NCBI RefSeq assembly: GCF_900143565.1 | Contig: NZ_FREX01000003.1 | Span: 62,001-126,000, forward strand | DNA from: Pseudovibrio sp. Alg231-02 | Lineage (GTDB): Bacteria; Pseudomonadota; Alphaproteobacteria; Rhizobiales; Stappiaceae | Direction: 5' to 3' | Length of the DNA: 64,000 nucleotides | The notes under the pieces: model-generated | What the model saw: only the letters and a program-made list of their open reading frames with translations | Database searches by the model: none | What the model was told of the DNA's origin: nothing | Program-made: the position numbers and the translations under genes | Part shown: in pieces, positions 1 to 8,198 of the stretch | Position numbering within the stretch: the stretch's first letter is position 1 | How the letters are laid out: each line of letters begins with the position of its first letter

Positions 1-773
1 TCTTTTGCCCAGTAATTCTCTACCTTTTTGTACTCAATATACCGGCCAATCTCATAGCGTCCGACCATATATGGCCCCGAGGACAACGGCGGTGTCAGTG
101 TTGACGCCTCGAAGTTGTAGCGGGTGTAGTACGCTTTTGAGAGGATAGGGAGAGTTGCTATCAATAAGGGAAGTTGCCTGCTGTGATTACCTGAAAAAGA
201 GACCGTGACAGTGTGTTCATCAGGTGCGGTCGCAGAGACCATTTCCTTGATGGACTGGCTGATAATCGGGTGCCCTTTTTCCTTCAGAAGGTTCAGACTG
301 AAGGCAACATCTTCTGCATTGAGCATTGATCCGTCATGGAACCGGGCTTCTGGCCTAATTTTGAAGGTGACGAAGTTGCCGTCTTCAGAGACCAGAGCGC
401 TTTCGGCCACCAGACCATATACGGCATCCGGCTCATCATAGGCACGCACCATCAGGCTATCAAAACAGAGCTCCATACGCGGTGGGGCATCTCCTTTGAG
501 GATGAAGGTGTTGAACGTGTTGAAGGTCTGCGGGTTCTGATTGTAGCCCCAGCTCGGCGCAGTCATGGCGATTTTGCCACCAACCGGAGCTTCCGGATTG
601 ACGTAGTCAAACGCCGTGAAATCCTTTGGGTACTTCAGATCACCAAAGACAGAGAGGCCGTGGCTTAAGGTTCCCGCCTGAACCGGCAGGGCTCCACCGG
701 GCACCAGAAAGGCTGCCGCAGTGGCCGCGCTGAAGTGCAGGAAGCTACGTCTACTGATTTGGCTAAGCGTCAT
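1..773 (-). CDS. Peptide ABC transporter substrate-binding protein (YejA-like), second copy, 3' end outside window
   Basis: Periplasmic solute-binding protein of the SBP_bac_5 family (oligopeptide or microcin C type). The translation from the ATG at 771-773 begins MTLSQISRRSFLHFSAA, a good twin-arginine (Tat) signal with the SRRSFL core, followed by a hydrophobic Ala-rich stretch and a likely cleavage site after PVQA. The mature part reads GLSVFGDLKYPKDFTAFDYVNP and then PEARFHDG, both typical of YejA proteins. The start overlaps the stop of the upstream paralogue by one base (TGATG), so the two are translationally coupled. About 257 residues are visible; the C-terminal half is missing. Permease and ATPase genes of the transporter would be expected beyond the left edge; this is inference. 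Confidence 0.85.
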   Translation of the reverse strand, partial: MTLSQISRRSFLHFSAATAAAFLVPGGALPVQAGTLSHGLSVFGDLKYPKDFTAFDYVNPEAPVGGKIAMTAPSWGYNQNPQTFNTFNTFILKGDAPPRMELCFDSLMVRAYDEPDAVYGLVAESALVSEDGNFVTFKIRPEARFHDGSMLNAEDVAFSLNLLKEKGHPIISQSIKEMVSATAPDEHTVTVSFSGNHSRQLPLLIATLPILSKAYYTRYNFEASTLTPPLSSGPYMVGRYEIGRYIEYKKVENYWAK

Positions 774-2659
774 CAATTGGCCTCCTCTATCTTCTTGGCT
801 TTTTCTTCGTCCCACCACCAAACGGTTGGGAAACCTATGGAGAATTCAGGAAGCTGTTTTGGGTGTGCGAAACGATCCCACCGCGCAACGCGGCTGAATG
901 GAGATGTCCAACCAGGAACAACGTATTGCTCCCACATCAGGATACGGTCCAAAGCCTTGGTTGCTGCAACCAGCTCGTCACGATCATCAGAGTTGATAAT
1001 GATATCAATCAGCTCGTCGATGGCAGGGTTTTTGATACCCGCATAGTTTTGAGAGGCTTCGCTGTCTGCTGCATTTGAGCCCCAATACTCTCTCTGCTCG
1101 TTGCCCGGAGAGAGAGACTGCGCCCAGCCGGTATAGATCATACCGAAATCACGGCTACGGACGCGGTTGACATATTGCGAGCTGTCGACGACGCGCAGCT
1201 GCAGGTCGATACCAAGTTTCTTCAGCGAGGCCTGATAACGAAGAGCTACACGCTCAAAGCGGCCACCATTCATCAGGTATTCGATTGTGAATGGTTCACC
1301 AGTCTCTTTGTTGACGAGCTTACCTTGCTTTTGCACGTAGCCAGCTTCTTTAAGAAGGCCGATTGCCTTTCTCAGGTTGGAGCGCTCCTGACGGGAATCT
1401 TCGGATACCGGGTTCTCGTAGGGCTCTGTAAAGACGGCTTCAGGCACTGGCGCTTTCAAAGACTTCAGAATTTCCAGCTCACGCCCCTCTGGCAGGCCTG
1501 CAGATGCGAGCTTTGTTCCATCGAAGTAGCTGGTGAAACGGCTGTATTGATCAAAGAAGATCGTGCGGTTCATTTCCTGGAAATTCAAGGCATAGTTCAG
1601 TGCCCGGCGCACCCGGCGATCCTGAAACTTCTCTTTGCGGGTGTTGAGAATAAAGCCCAGCATCAAGCCACTACCACGATACGTCTGCGGGAACTTTTCC
1701 AGCACGACATGGTTGGCTTTCACAGCAGGAATATCGTAGGCGGTTGCCCAGTTCTTTGCCGTGGTTTCCGTGCGCCAGTCAAAACGGTCAGCCTTAAAGG
1801 CTTCAAGCTGCACGGTTTCGTCGCGGTAGTAATCGTAGGCGATTGTGTCGAAGTTGTTGGAACCAACATTCACATTCAGATCTTGCCCCCAATAGTCGTC
1901 AACGCGCTCAAATGAGATTGAACGCCCTGGTACGACTTCTCCAATACGGTACGGACCAGAGCCGAGAGGCACTTCCAAGGTGCTTCTGGAAATGTCACGC
2001 ACATTTCCAGAGGCATCTTTCTCATTCCACCAATGCTTTGGCATGATGTAGAGCGAACCAAGGATTTGCGGGGCTTCTCTGTTACCCGGTTTATCGAAGT
2101 TGAAGCGGATCTCTGTCGGGCTCAGAATGTCGTAGCCCGTAACATGACGATAATAGTATTTTCTGGAAGGATCTTGCGTGGTCCATTGATCGAATGACCA
2201 TCCCACATCTTCTGTGGTGATTGGTTTGCCATCGTGCCAGCGTGCATCAGGGCGTAAGCGATAGACCACCCACGCAAAGTCTTCGGGATACTTCATCGCA
2301 TCAGCGATCAAGCCATATTCAGTCGAGGACTCGCTCATTGATGGGGTCATCAGGGTATCGTAGATGAGGCCCAGCCCGCCTACACGAATGCCCTTTGATG
2401 CCACAAGGTTCAAACTGTCAAAGGTGCCGGTTGCCGAGAGGCGCACCCTGCCCCCTTTGGGAGCATCTGGATTGACATAGGGGAAGTGCGCGAAACCTTC
2501 CGGCATCTGAGGAGCACTGATGAGGGAGTCTGCATACCGCCATTCAGGCTCACTGGTTTCAGCAATTGCTGCGGAGGATGTCAGGCTTGCAATGGCAAGC
2601 GCCAAACCTGTCAGTGAGCTATATAGTCTGGTACGCACAGCATTCCTCCATAAATACAA
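773..2659 (-). CDS. Peptide ABC transporter substrate-binding protein (YejA-like), first copy
   Basis: Full-length 628-residue SBP_bac_5 protein. Residues 1-33 form a Sec-type signal peptide (basic LWRNAVRTR, hydrophobic core, SAAIA before ETSEPEW). The mature protein has the family hallmarks FAHFPYVNPDAPKGG, GLGLIYDTLM and RPDARWHDGKPITTEDV, as in YejA of the microcin C/oligopeptide importer. It is the first gene of an apparent operon with a second YejA-like gene directly downstream. Tandem yejA genes are common in Rhizobiales. The substrate cannot be told from sequence. Oddly, this copy carries a Sec signal while its neighbour carries a Tat signal. Confidence 0.9.
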   Translation of the reverse strand: MYLWRNAVRTRLYSSLTGLALAIASLTSSAAIAETSEPEWRYADSLISAPQMPEGFAHFPYVNPDAPKGGRVRLSATGTFDSLNLVASKGIRVGGLGLIYDTLMTPSMSESSTEYGLIADAMKYPEDFAWVVYRLRPDARWHDGKPITTEDVGWSFDQWTTQDPSRKYYYRHVTGYDILSPTEIRFNFDKPGNREAPQILGSLYIMPKHWWNEKDASGNVRDISRSTLEVPLGSGPYRIGEVVPGRSISFERVDDYWGQDLNVNVGSNNFDTIAYDYYRDETVQLEAFKADRFDWRTETTAKNWATAYDIPAVKANHVVLEKFPQTYRGSGLMLGFILNTRKEKFQDRRVRRALNYALNFQEMNRTIFFDQYSRFTSYFDGTKLASAGLPEGRELEILKSLKAPVPEAVFTEPYENPVSEDSRQERSNLRKAIGLLKEAGYVQKQGKLVNKETGEPFTIEYLMNGGRFERVALRYQASLKKLGIDLQLRVVDSSQYVNRVRSRDFGMIYTGWAQSLSPGNEQREYWGSNAADSEASQNYAGIKNPAIDELIDIIINSDDRDELVAATKALDRILMWEQYVVPGWTSPFSRVARWDRFAHPKQLPEFSIGFPTVWWWDEEKAKKIEEAN

Positions 2660-2842
2660 TCAGTAGTTCTAGCGTAGAAAAAACACCACGCGCTGAAAAT
2701 TGAACTTTTCTTGCAGCTTTCAGCCAAACTTAAACTAAGATTACGGCTGAAAACACTTCCGCTACAACGTCTTTTGCCAAGATGACAAAAATTTAACTGG
2801 AAGAAACGAGGAAAAGGTTAGCATTCACGCAAATTCAGACAA

Positions 2843-2869
2843 TAAAAAAGCCGGGATCAAATCCCGGCT
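2843..2869 (-). terminator. Rho-independent terminator of the cytochrome c gene
   Basis: A GCCGGGAT/ATCCCGGC stem closed by a three-base loop is followed, on the minus strand, by a run of six T. It lies about 50 bases past the stop of the cytochrome c gene, before the YejA operon. The rest of 2660-2917 is AT-rich and should hold the YejA promoter, but no clear -35/-10 pair was picked. Confidence 0.85.
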
Positions 2870-2917
2870 CTTTAACAATTCTACCCTCACATATGTGGGA
2901 GGGATATCAATTCAATA

Positions 2918-3466
2918 TTAATTGATCGGTACTGGGTTGTCTGAAAGTGAACGCAGGTAAGCGATCAGGTCAGCACGTGGCTTGTCTTTCTTCAGACCAG
3001 CGTAGCCCATGGATGTACCAGAAACATGTTTCTTAGGTGCTTTGATGAACTCGTTGAGCTGCTCAAAGGACCACTCAGGATTGTTTGCCGCAAATTCCTG
3101 CATCGCTGAGGAATAAGAGAAGCCATCATGAGATGCAGGTGCGCGACCTACAACACCCCAGAGACCCGGGCCAACTTTGTTTTTTCCACCCTGATCGAAG
3201 GTGTGACAAGCTGCACATTTTTTAGCTTGTTTCGCACCAGCATCCGCAGAAGCAGTGGTGAGCAGCTCTTCAATTGAGACGACCTTGACTTCTTCCGCAG
3301 CTTCATCACCTGCGCCGTTGTCGGCACCAGCGACTTCAATCTCAAAACCGCGTTTCTCGTTTCCATGAGGCGCAAAGATGACTTCCGTCAAAACATTCAG
3401 GCCCATGAATACAACCAAGGCGAACAGAATTGCGCCGGCAATTTTGTTCAGTTCAAACGAATTCAT
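2918..3466 (-). CDS. Membrane-anchored c-type cytochrome (CycM-like)
   Basis: 182-residue class I cytochrome c. An uncleaved N-terminal anchor (residues about 9-30, IAGAILFALVVFMGLNVLT) is followed by an acidic, flexible linker and a single-haem domain with CAACH at about residue 83. The distal-ligand region is GTSMGYAGL, and GPGLWGVVGR and DLIAYLRSLS are typical of the cytochrome c2/c552 fold. It should sit on the periplasmic face of the inner membrane and carry electrons, probably between the bc1 complex and an oxidase. That role comes from related CycM proteins. It diverges from pheA and has its own terminator. Confidence 0.9.
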   Translation of the reverse strand: MNSFELNKIAGAILFALVVFMGLNVLTEVIFAPHGNEKRGFEIEVAGADNGAGDEAAEEVKVVSIEELLTTASADAGAKQAKKCAACHTFDQGGKNKVGPGLWGVVGRAPASHDGFSYSSAMQEFAANNPEWSFEQLNEFIKAPKKHVSGTSMGYAGLKKDKPRADLIAYLRSLSDNPVPIN

Positions 3467-4023
3467 AGCTCACACGCTCCGAATATTTGGTTAGGCTAGC
3501 CTTCATGCAGCAGGCACGGCACCTAACTCGATATGTGTATTTTGCTGGGAAACTACAGTTATTTTCGGGCACTTGTCCATAATTTAATTAGTGTTTTTCC
3601 TAGGTCTTTTGCAGTGATGTGGACCACAGGTTGATGTTTGAGAGCTCAAAAAACCAAGGAACACAACAACTCTCGCCGGTCAGCAGTTTAAAATGGCTAT
3701 AAACTACTGATTTATTCGAGGATATCCCGCTCAGGCGAATTCAGATTGCAGTGAAGGCGCAGCGCAACCAATTTACCTGAACTCAAGAGAATGCGACAAA
3801 ATATCACACCAAAGCGCTTTTAGATCTGGGGATTTCATTGCAGAGCGCTCAACAGGACCGCAAACGCGTTCATTCTTGAGGTCTTTTCACCTTAAGTTTC
3901 GCCTCTGAGTATTATTAAGGTTTGCAATCCCTCACATCTAGGGCAATTTGTGCGAGGGGCTTTTTCGCGACTGTTGGCGAAGCCTCAAATGTATCAGGTT
4001 TCTAAATTGCCGTGAGTATAGTG
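3467..4023. other. Divergent intergenic region, cytochrome c / pheA
   Basis: About 550 bases without a believable gene. It must hold the promoters of the cytochrome gene (minus) and pheA (plus). A hairpin-like pair at about 3930-3959 (CCCTCACA against TGTGCGAGGG) is followed by CTTTTT and could be a terminator or attenuator just before pheA. No Phe-rich leader peptide was found. In many Rhizobiales kdsB lies in this gap between cycM and pheA. It is not present here. Confidence 0.5.
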
Positions 4024-4914
4024 ATGTCAGATCAGCGCAAAGTCGTGTTTCAAGGAGAAGTGGGAGCTAACTCCCATATGGCGTGCAACGCCGTTTACCC
4101 AGAGTACCAAGCTATCCCTTGCGCGACTTTTGAAGACTGCTTCCACGCGATCGAGACCGGAGAAGCAGAACTTGGCATGATCCCGATCGAAAATTCGGTT
4201 GCGGGACGCGTTGCGGACATTCACCACCTGCTTCCTCGCAGCAATCTGCACATCATCGGCGAATACTTCATGCCGATTCGGTTTCAGCTGATGGGCATCA
4301 AAGGCACCAAGCTGGAAGAGCTGAAGAGTGTTCAAAGCCATATCATGGGGCTTGGACAATGCCGAAACTTCATTCGCGATCATAACCTTAAGCCGATTAT
4401 TGGCGCTGACACAGCTGGATCCGCACGCCAGGTTGTTGAAGGTGGCGACAAAACAATCGGGGCCTTTGCTCCAGAGCTTGCGGCTGATGTTTATGGTCTG
4501 GATATCCTCGCACGTGATTGTGAAGACGCTGCCCATAACACGACCCGTTTCGTGATCCTCTCTCGCGAGAAAAAGCAGACTGCGAACACTGGCCAGCCGA
4601 TCATCACGACTTTTATTTTCCGCGTTCGAAACGTTTCTGCTGCTCTTTACAAAGGGTTAGGCGGTTTTGCGACCAACAACGTCAACATGACGAAGCTGGA
4701 ATCCTATCAGCTTGAAGGTCAGTTTTTCGCCTCCATGTTTTACGCAGATATTGAAGGACACCCAGAAGAACCCAACGTAGCCCTTGCACTTGAGGAGCTG
4801 GCGTTTTATTCGACTGAACTGAATATTCTTGGGGTGTACAACGCTAGCCCGTTCCGCGAAAAAATTCGGGAACCTGAGGCTAACCGTGCTTTGCGTCCTA
4901 CACCAGGGAAATAA
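4024..4914 (+). CDS. pheA: Prephenate dehydratase
   Basis: Converts prephenate to phenylpyruvate in phenylalanine synthesis (cytosol). 296 residues from the ATG at 4024. A GTG at 4012 in frame is possible but has no better ribosome binding site. The dehydratase domain shows FQGEVGANSHMA near the N-terminus, PIENSVAGRV and the catalytic NTTRFVILSR motif at about residue 175. A C-terminal ACT domain (FIFRVRNVSAALYKGLGGF, then MTKLESYQLEG) is the phenylalanine-sensing regulatory part. No chorismate mutase domain is fused. It is monocistronic or paired with the PfkB gene 83 bases downstream. Confidence 0.95.
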   Translation: MSDQRKVVFQGEVGANSHMACNAVYPEYQAIPCATFEDCFHAIETGEAELGMIPIENSVAGRVADIHHLLPRSNLHIIGEYFMPIRFQLMGIKGTKLEELKSVQSHIMGLGQCRNFIRDHNLKPIIGADTAGSARQVVEGGDKTIGAFAPELAADVYGLDILARDCEDAAHNTTRFVILSREKKQTANTGQPIITTFIFRVRNVSAALYKGLGGFATNNVNMTKLESYQLEGQFFASMFYADIEGHPEEPNVALALEELAFYSTELNILGVYNASPFREKIREPEANRALRPTPGK

Positions 4915-4997
4915 CAGTTGTAGGCCTTGCTCCAACGGTGAGTCACCTATGTATCGTTCCGGGCGCTTGTGATCCGGGCTAGTTACAAGGACTTTAC

Positions 4998-6008
4998 ATG
5001 TCTGAATTCAAGTTTGATGCATTGTGCATCGGCAATGCAATCACTGACGTCTTCTCTCATGTAGAAGATAGCTTTCTCGTTGAGCAGTCTTTGGTAAAGG
5101 GCTCCATGCGCCTGGTCGATACAGACGAAGCGCTGCGCCTCTATGACCTGATGGGTCAAACAACGCGCATCTCCGGTGGCAGTGCAGGCAATACTGCTGC
5201 TGGTATCGCTTCGCTTGGTGGTGCGCCTGCCTTTATCGGCAAGGTCGCAGCTGATGAAGTTGGGGACGTTTATCGCCATGACATGAACAGCATTGGCGCC
5301 CACTTCAACACAGGCCCGCTGCGTGATGATCTCGCGTCTGGCCGCTCCATGATCCTAATCACCCCGGACGGTGAGCGGACCATGAACACCTATCTGGGTG
5401 CAGCGACCAAACTGACTGCGTTTGATATCGACCGCGACGTGGTTGCCAACTCTGCGATCACCTACATGGAAGGTTATCTCTGGGACGAAGAAGCGGCGAA
5501 AAATGCGTTTCTTGAAGCTTCCAAGGTTGCCCACGAAGCAGGGCAGCTGGTGTCGCTTTCGTTGTCAGACAGCTTCTGCGTTGATCGTTTCCGGGATGAG
5601 TTCCTGGAGCTGATCCGCGAAGACAAAGTCGACATTCTGTTTGCCAATGAGCATGAGCTCAAAGCGCTCTACCAGACCTCTGACATTGAAACTGCGATTG
5701 CGATGGTGCGTGAGGATTGCACACTGACCGCTCTGACATTGGGCTCAGAAGGCGCTATGGCGATTTCTCGCGAGGAAACCGTACATGTGCCAGCTTCCGC
5801 TATTATTGGCGGTGTGCGTGACCTGACAGGCGCTGGAGACCTGTTTGCGTCTGGCTTCCTGTTTGGTCTGGCGCGTGATTTCAGCTTGAGCGATTGTGCC
5901 GAGCTGGGTTGTCTTTGTGCTGGTGAGGTTATCAGCCACGTTGGTGCGCGCCCTGAAAAGCCGCTTAATCAGATTGCAGAGCAGACTGGCTTCACGCTCA
6001 AGGTCTAG
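4998..6008 (+). CDS. PfkB/ribokinase-family kinase, probable adenosine kinase
   Basis: 336-residue sugar/nucleoside kinase of the ribokinase superfamily. The first PfkB signature is GGSAGNTAAGIASLGG (about residues 55-70). The second, DLTGAGDLFASGFLFG (about 275-290), carries the anion hole GAGD with the catalytic Asp. Closest in character to the alphaproteobacterial adenosine kinase group (ATP plus adenosine to AMP), but fructokinase- or ribokinase-like specificity cannot be excluded. The start is supported by AAGGA seven bases upstream of the ATG. It ends at a strong plus-strand terminator. Confidence 0.85.
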   Translation: MSEFKFDALCIGNAITDVFSHVEDSFLVEQSLVKGSMRLVDTDEALRLYDLMGQTTRISGGSAGNTAAGIASLGGAPAFIGKVAADEVGDVYRHDMNSIGAHFNTGPLRDDLASGRSMILITPDGERTMNTYLGAATKLTAFDIDRDVVANSAITYMEGYLWDEEAAKNAFLEASKVAHEAGQLVSLSLSDSFCVDRFRDEFLELIREDKVDILFANEHELKALYQTSDIETAIAMVREDCTLTALTLGSEGAMAISREETVHVPASAIIGGVRDLTGAGDLFASGFLFGLARDFSLSDCAELGCLCAGEVISHVGARPEKPLNQIAEQTGFTLKV

Positions 6009-6092
6009 CCCTTTATTTTCATGCGTATTCTTATCCGAAAACCGGAACCACTTTTCGGGAATACGCTCGAGCGAACTGAAAATATTAATTCA

Positions 6093-6118
6093 GGCGGCTT
6101 GCGGGCCGCCTTTTTTAT
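6093..6118 (+). terminator. Terminator of the PfkB-family gene
   Basis: GGCGGC stem, six-base loop, GCCGCC, then TTTTTT on the plus strand. The T-run overlaps the last codon and stop of the convergent mutase-like gene. No matching U-run exists for the minus strand. Confidence 0.85.
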
Positions 6119-6723
6119 TTGCTGATTTGCTGAATATCTTCTGCGCTGTTTACCTGAAAGAAGAGCGGCTGTGCAGTGCCGATGTGCATGCGCTCGGTCT
6201 CTTTTTGATTGAGCTTGCAGATCTTCGAGACCAGCCCTCGAATTGTGTTCCGGTGCGAGGAGATGATAACGTTTTTTCCATTCATCAACTGAGGCAGAAC
6301 ACGATGCTTGAACACACCATGGGCTCTGTTGGCCGTCATCTCCACACTTTCACCACCGGGCGGCACGGCGTGCAAGGAGTGGCGCCATTGGTGCACTTGC
6401 TCCACACCGTGTTCCTGAACCGCGCTTTCGATAGGAAGGCCTGTGAGATCACCATAGGCCCTTTCATTGAAGAGCTTGTCCTCAATGACATGCAGATGAG
6501 ATTGCTCAGCTTCTTCGAGAATGAGATCCAGTGTTTTGCGTGCGCGCCTAAGGCCTGATGAATAGGCCAGATCGAACTGGATTGCCTGAGAGTTGAGAGT
6601 ACGACCTGCGTTTCGGGCTTCATCAATGCCTTTGGCACTCAGCTCAGGATTGGCCTGTCCTGAGAAAACCTTCAGCGCATTCCATTCGCTTTGCCCGTGG
6701 CGCACCAACACCAACAATCCCAT
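6115..6723 (-). CDS. Second, diverged phosphoglycerate mutase-like protein (histidine phosphatase superfamily)
   Basis: 202 residues, related to 2,3-bisphosphoglycerate-dependent phosphoglycerate mutase. It has the phospho-histidine motif RHGQSEWN (about residues 8-15), the acid/proton donor region NERAYGDLTG, and HAVPPGGESVEMT. The second catalytic His is kept, but its context is SSHRNTIRGL rather than the usual [10 protein letters not shown], so an Arg replaces the conserved Gly. A normal gpmA lies 2 kb away, so this copy may have another substrate or weak mutase activity. GAGAGG upstream of the ATG is a good ribosome binding site, and TATATAAG about 40 bases upstream of the ATG may be its own -10 box. 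Otherwise it is the last gene of the accessory cluster. Confidence 0.8.
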   Translation of the reverse strand: MGLLVLVRHGQSEWNALKVFSGQANPELSAKGIDEARNAGRTLNSQAIQFDLAYSSGLRRARKTLDLILEEAEQSHLHVIEDKLFNERAYGDLTGLPIESAVQEHGVEQVHQWRHSLHAVPPGGESVEMTANRAHGVFKHRVLPQLMNGKNVIISSHRNTIRGLVSKICKLNQKETERMHIGTAQPLFFQVNSAEDIQQISK

Positions 6724-6818
6724 AAAACACGCCTCTCAGATCTTCTTTGTGTGCGTGTCTTATATAGGTTCAATTGCAGCTCTAAACCCGACTTTCGTTA
6801 AAACATCCAATGATGATT

Positions 6819-7370
6819 TCAGGCCGGCTCCAGAATGTTGGTGGGCAGGCCGTCCAGACTTGTGGCGTTGTGCTTGCGCCAGTAGTTCTCCAACTCCTCA
6901 CGATCCATCGTCTCGTAGTAAGGCAGGAATTCTTTTTCGACGCGCGTATCCACCAAGTCCATGCGCGGGACTGTTGAGCCGCAAGACGTCTGAATGAGTT
7001 CGATATCAAGGTCAAAGATTTGTCTACCCCCCGGCAAGTCGGGGAACTGAGCGACCAGTTTAGCCCAGTCCTCATCTCTGGGATGAATGACCTTTGCTGT
7101 TCCAAACACCCGAAGCGTGAGGCGCTGCTCGCCGAACGAACAGAACATGAGGGTCATGCGGCCATCATCTTGCACGTGGGTGGCTGTCTCATTGCCAATA
7201 CCGGTCAGGTTCAGCCAGATGATGCGCTCGTCACTTAAAACCCTGAGGGTATCCATGCCTTTGGGGGACAGGTTGATATGCCCTGTGGCAGCAGCTGTTG
7301 CGACGAAGAACATTGATTGCTCTTCGATGTGTTGACGAAATCTGCGGTTCAGTTTTTTGGCTACGATCAT
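6819..7370 (-). CDS. Pyridoxamine 5'-phosphate oxidase-family FMN-binding protein
   Basis: 183 residues with the split-barrel flavin fold of the PPOX family. Characteristic pieces are MFFVATAAATGHINLSPKG near the N-terminus, then IIWLNLTGIGNETATHV, RMTLMF and LRVFGTAKV. Such proteins bind FMN or F420 and act on varied small molecules. True PdxH activity is unlikely because the substrate-binding C-terminus of PdxH is absent. It begins 28 bases after the DUF6065-like gene stop and so probably shares its transcript. The ribosome binding site is weak. The function in this cluster is unknown. Confidence 0.75.
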   Translation of the reverse strand: MIVAKKLNRRFRQHIEEQSMFFVATAAATGHINLSPKGMDTLRVLSDERIIWLNLTGIGNETATHVQDDGRMTLMFCSFGEQRLTLRVFGTAKVIHPRDEDWAKLVAQFPDLPGGRQIFDLDIELIQTSCGSTVPRMDLVDTRVEKEFLPYYETMDREELENYWRKHNATSLDGLPTNILEPA

Positions 7371-7398
7371 CGGCTTTCTGATGCCTTTTCAGGAGCGA

Positions 7399-8127
7399 CT
7401 AGTCGGCGACTGCATATTGAGTGTTGATGCGGCGCTGCTCACTGGCGTAGCTGCCAGAACGTCCGCCATTGCGTTTGTCGTAACTTCTTGCCCACGCCTG
7501 CCAGAACTCTTGGGAGCTGCCATCCATCTCGGTGATTTCGGGTTGGACAATCGGTGTTTTCGGCAGGATCGTGTTGGGCAACTGCACGACCTGCAGCAAA
7601 GGCCGGTGGCGTGGGAAGCTGATTGGGACGTCCTGTTTGCGCAGCTTTATATTGATGAAGAGCGGTGAACAGAACCAGCTGGAGTCAATCATCGCTTCAA
7701 AACAATCATAACCTGCATTGGACGGCAGGTTGATTGGGCCACGGACCCAATGGCACTGGCCTTCATCACCGATCAAGCTGTAGCCAGCTCCGATCTGAAC
7801 GATATCGCCTTCAGGAAACACATCCAGGAATGGGGGGTAGTAGTCCTCCAGCCCTTCCGGACAGGAGTTTTGGTAGTCTTCCACGAAGTCTTTAAGATAC
7901 AACCGATCCAGCAGGGTCCACTCGCCCTCAGCGCCAAGCCGATAGAGGACCTCAGATCCGGTCCACATCAGATAAAAATCTACTGGCGGGTAAACATAGT
8001 AGCCCTGACGAGAAGCAGTAAGGAGGGGTTCACAATACTTCATTGCCCGGGCTGGCATCATTCCAAGGTTCGTTCCATCTGCCTTGACGACGTCCGGGGC
8101 AGATTTGACCATTCTTACAAACTTCAC
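7399..8127 (-). CDS. Uncharacterised DUF6065-like protein
   Basis: I choose the GTG at 8125-8127, preceded by GAGGGA at a spacing of six, giving 242 residues starting MKFVRMVKSAPDVVKADG. A longer reading frame to 8190 would run through a transcription hairpin and is unlikely. From memory this resembles the uncharacterised DUF6065 family; I cannot confirm that by search. Visible features are GYYVYPPVDFYLMW (about 40-53), many aromatic residues, a QIGAGYSLIG segment, CHWVRGPINLP, and a polar, Gly/Ser/Arg-rich C-terminal tail. There is no signal peptide or membrane segment. It lies 71 bases downstream of a 35-codon gene, with a hairpin between them, and just upstream of a flavin-fold gene. No function is claimed. 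Confidence 0.7.
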   Translation of the reverse strand: MKFVRMVKSAPDVVKADGTNLGMMPARAMKYCEPLLTASRQGYYVYPPVDFYLMWTGSEVLYRLGAEGEWTLLDRLYLKDFVEDYQNSCPEGLEDYYPPFLDVFPEGDIVQIGAGYSLIGDEGQCHWVRGPINLPSNAGYDCFEAMIDSSWFCSPLFINIKLRKQDVPISFPRHRPLLQVVQLPNTILPKTPIVQPEITEMDGSSQEFWQAWARSYDKRNGGRSGSYASEQRRINTQYAVAD

Positions 8128-8157
8128 AGGAATTCCCTCGCAGATAAAACACTCTGC

Positions 8158-8188
8158 AAAAATGAAGCGAGGCAGCCTAAACTGCCTC
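8158..8188 (-). terminator. Hairpin between the small peptide gene and the DUF6065-like gene (possible attenuator)
   Basis: A perfect 7-bp stem, GAGGCAG/CTGCCTC, with a six-base loop is followed on the minus strand by GCTTCATTTTT. The short, interrupted T-run suggests a leaky terminator that would give more transcript of the peptide gene than of the downstream genes. Confidence 0.55.
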
Positions 8189-8198
8189 ACACATTAAA

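Noticed and set aside
6760-6790. CCTATATAAG upstream of the second mutase as a heat-shock promoter
   Set aside because: It fits the alphaproteobacterial -10 box but there is no CTTG 17-18 bases upstream.
8128-8190. Upstream extension of the DUF6065-like protein (MRQFRLPRF...)
   Set aside because: It would be translated through the 8169-8188 hairpin. The GTG at 8127 has a clear GAGGGA and a family-like N-terminus.
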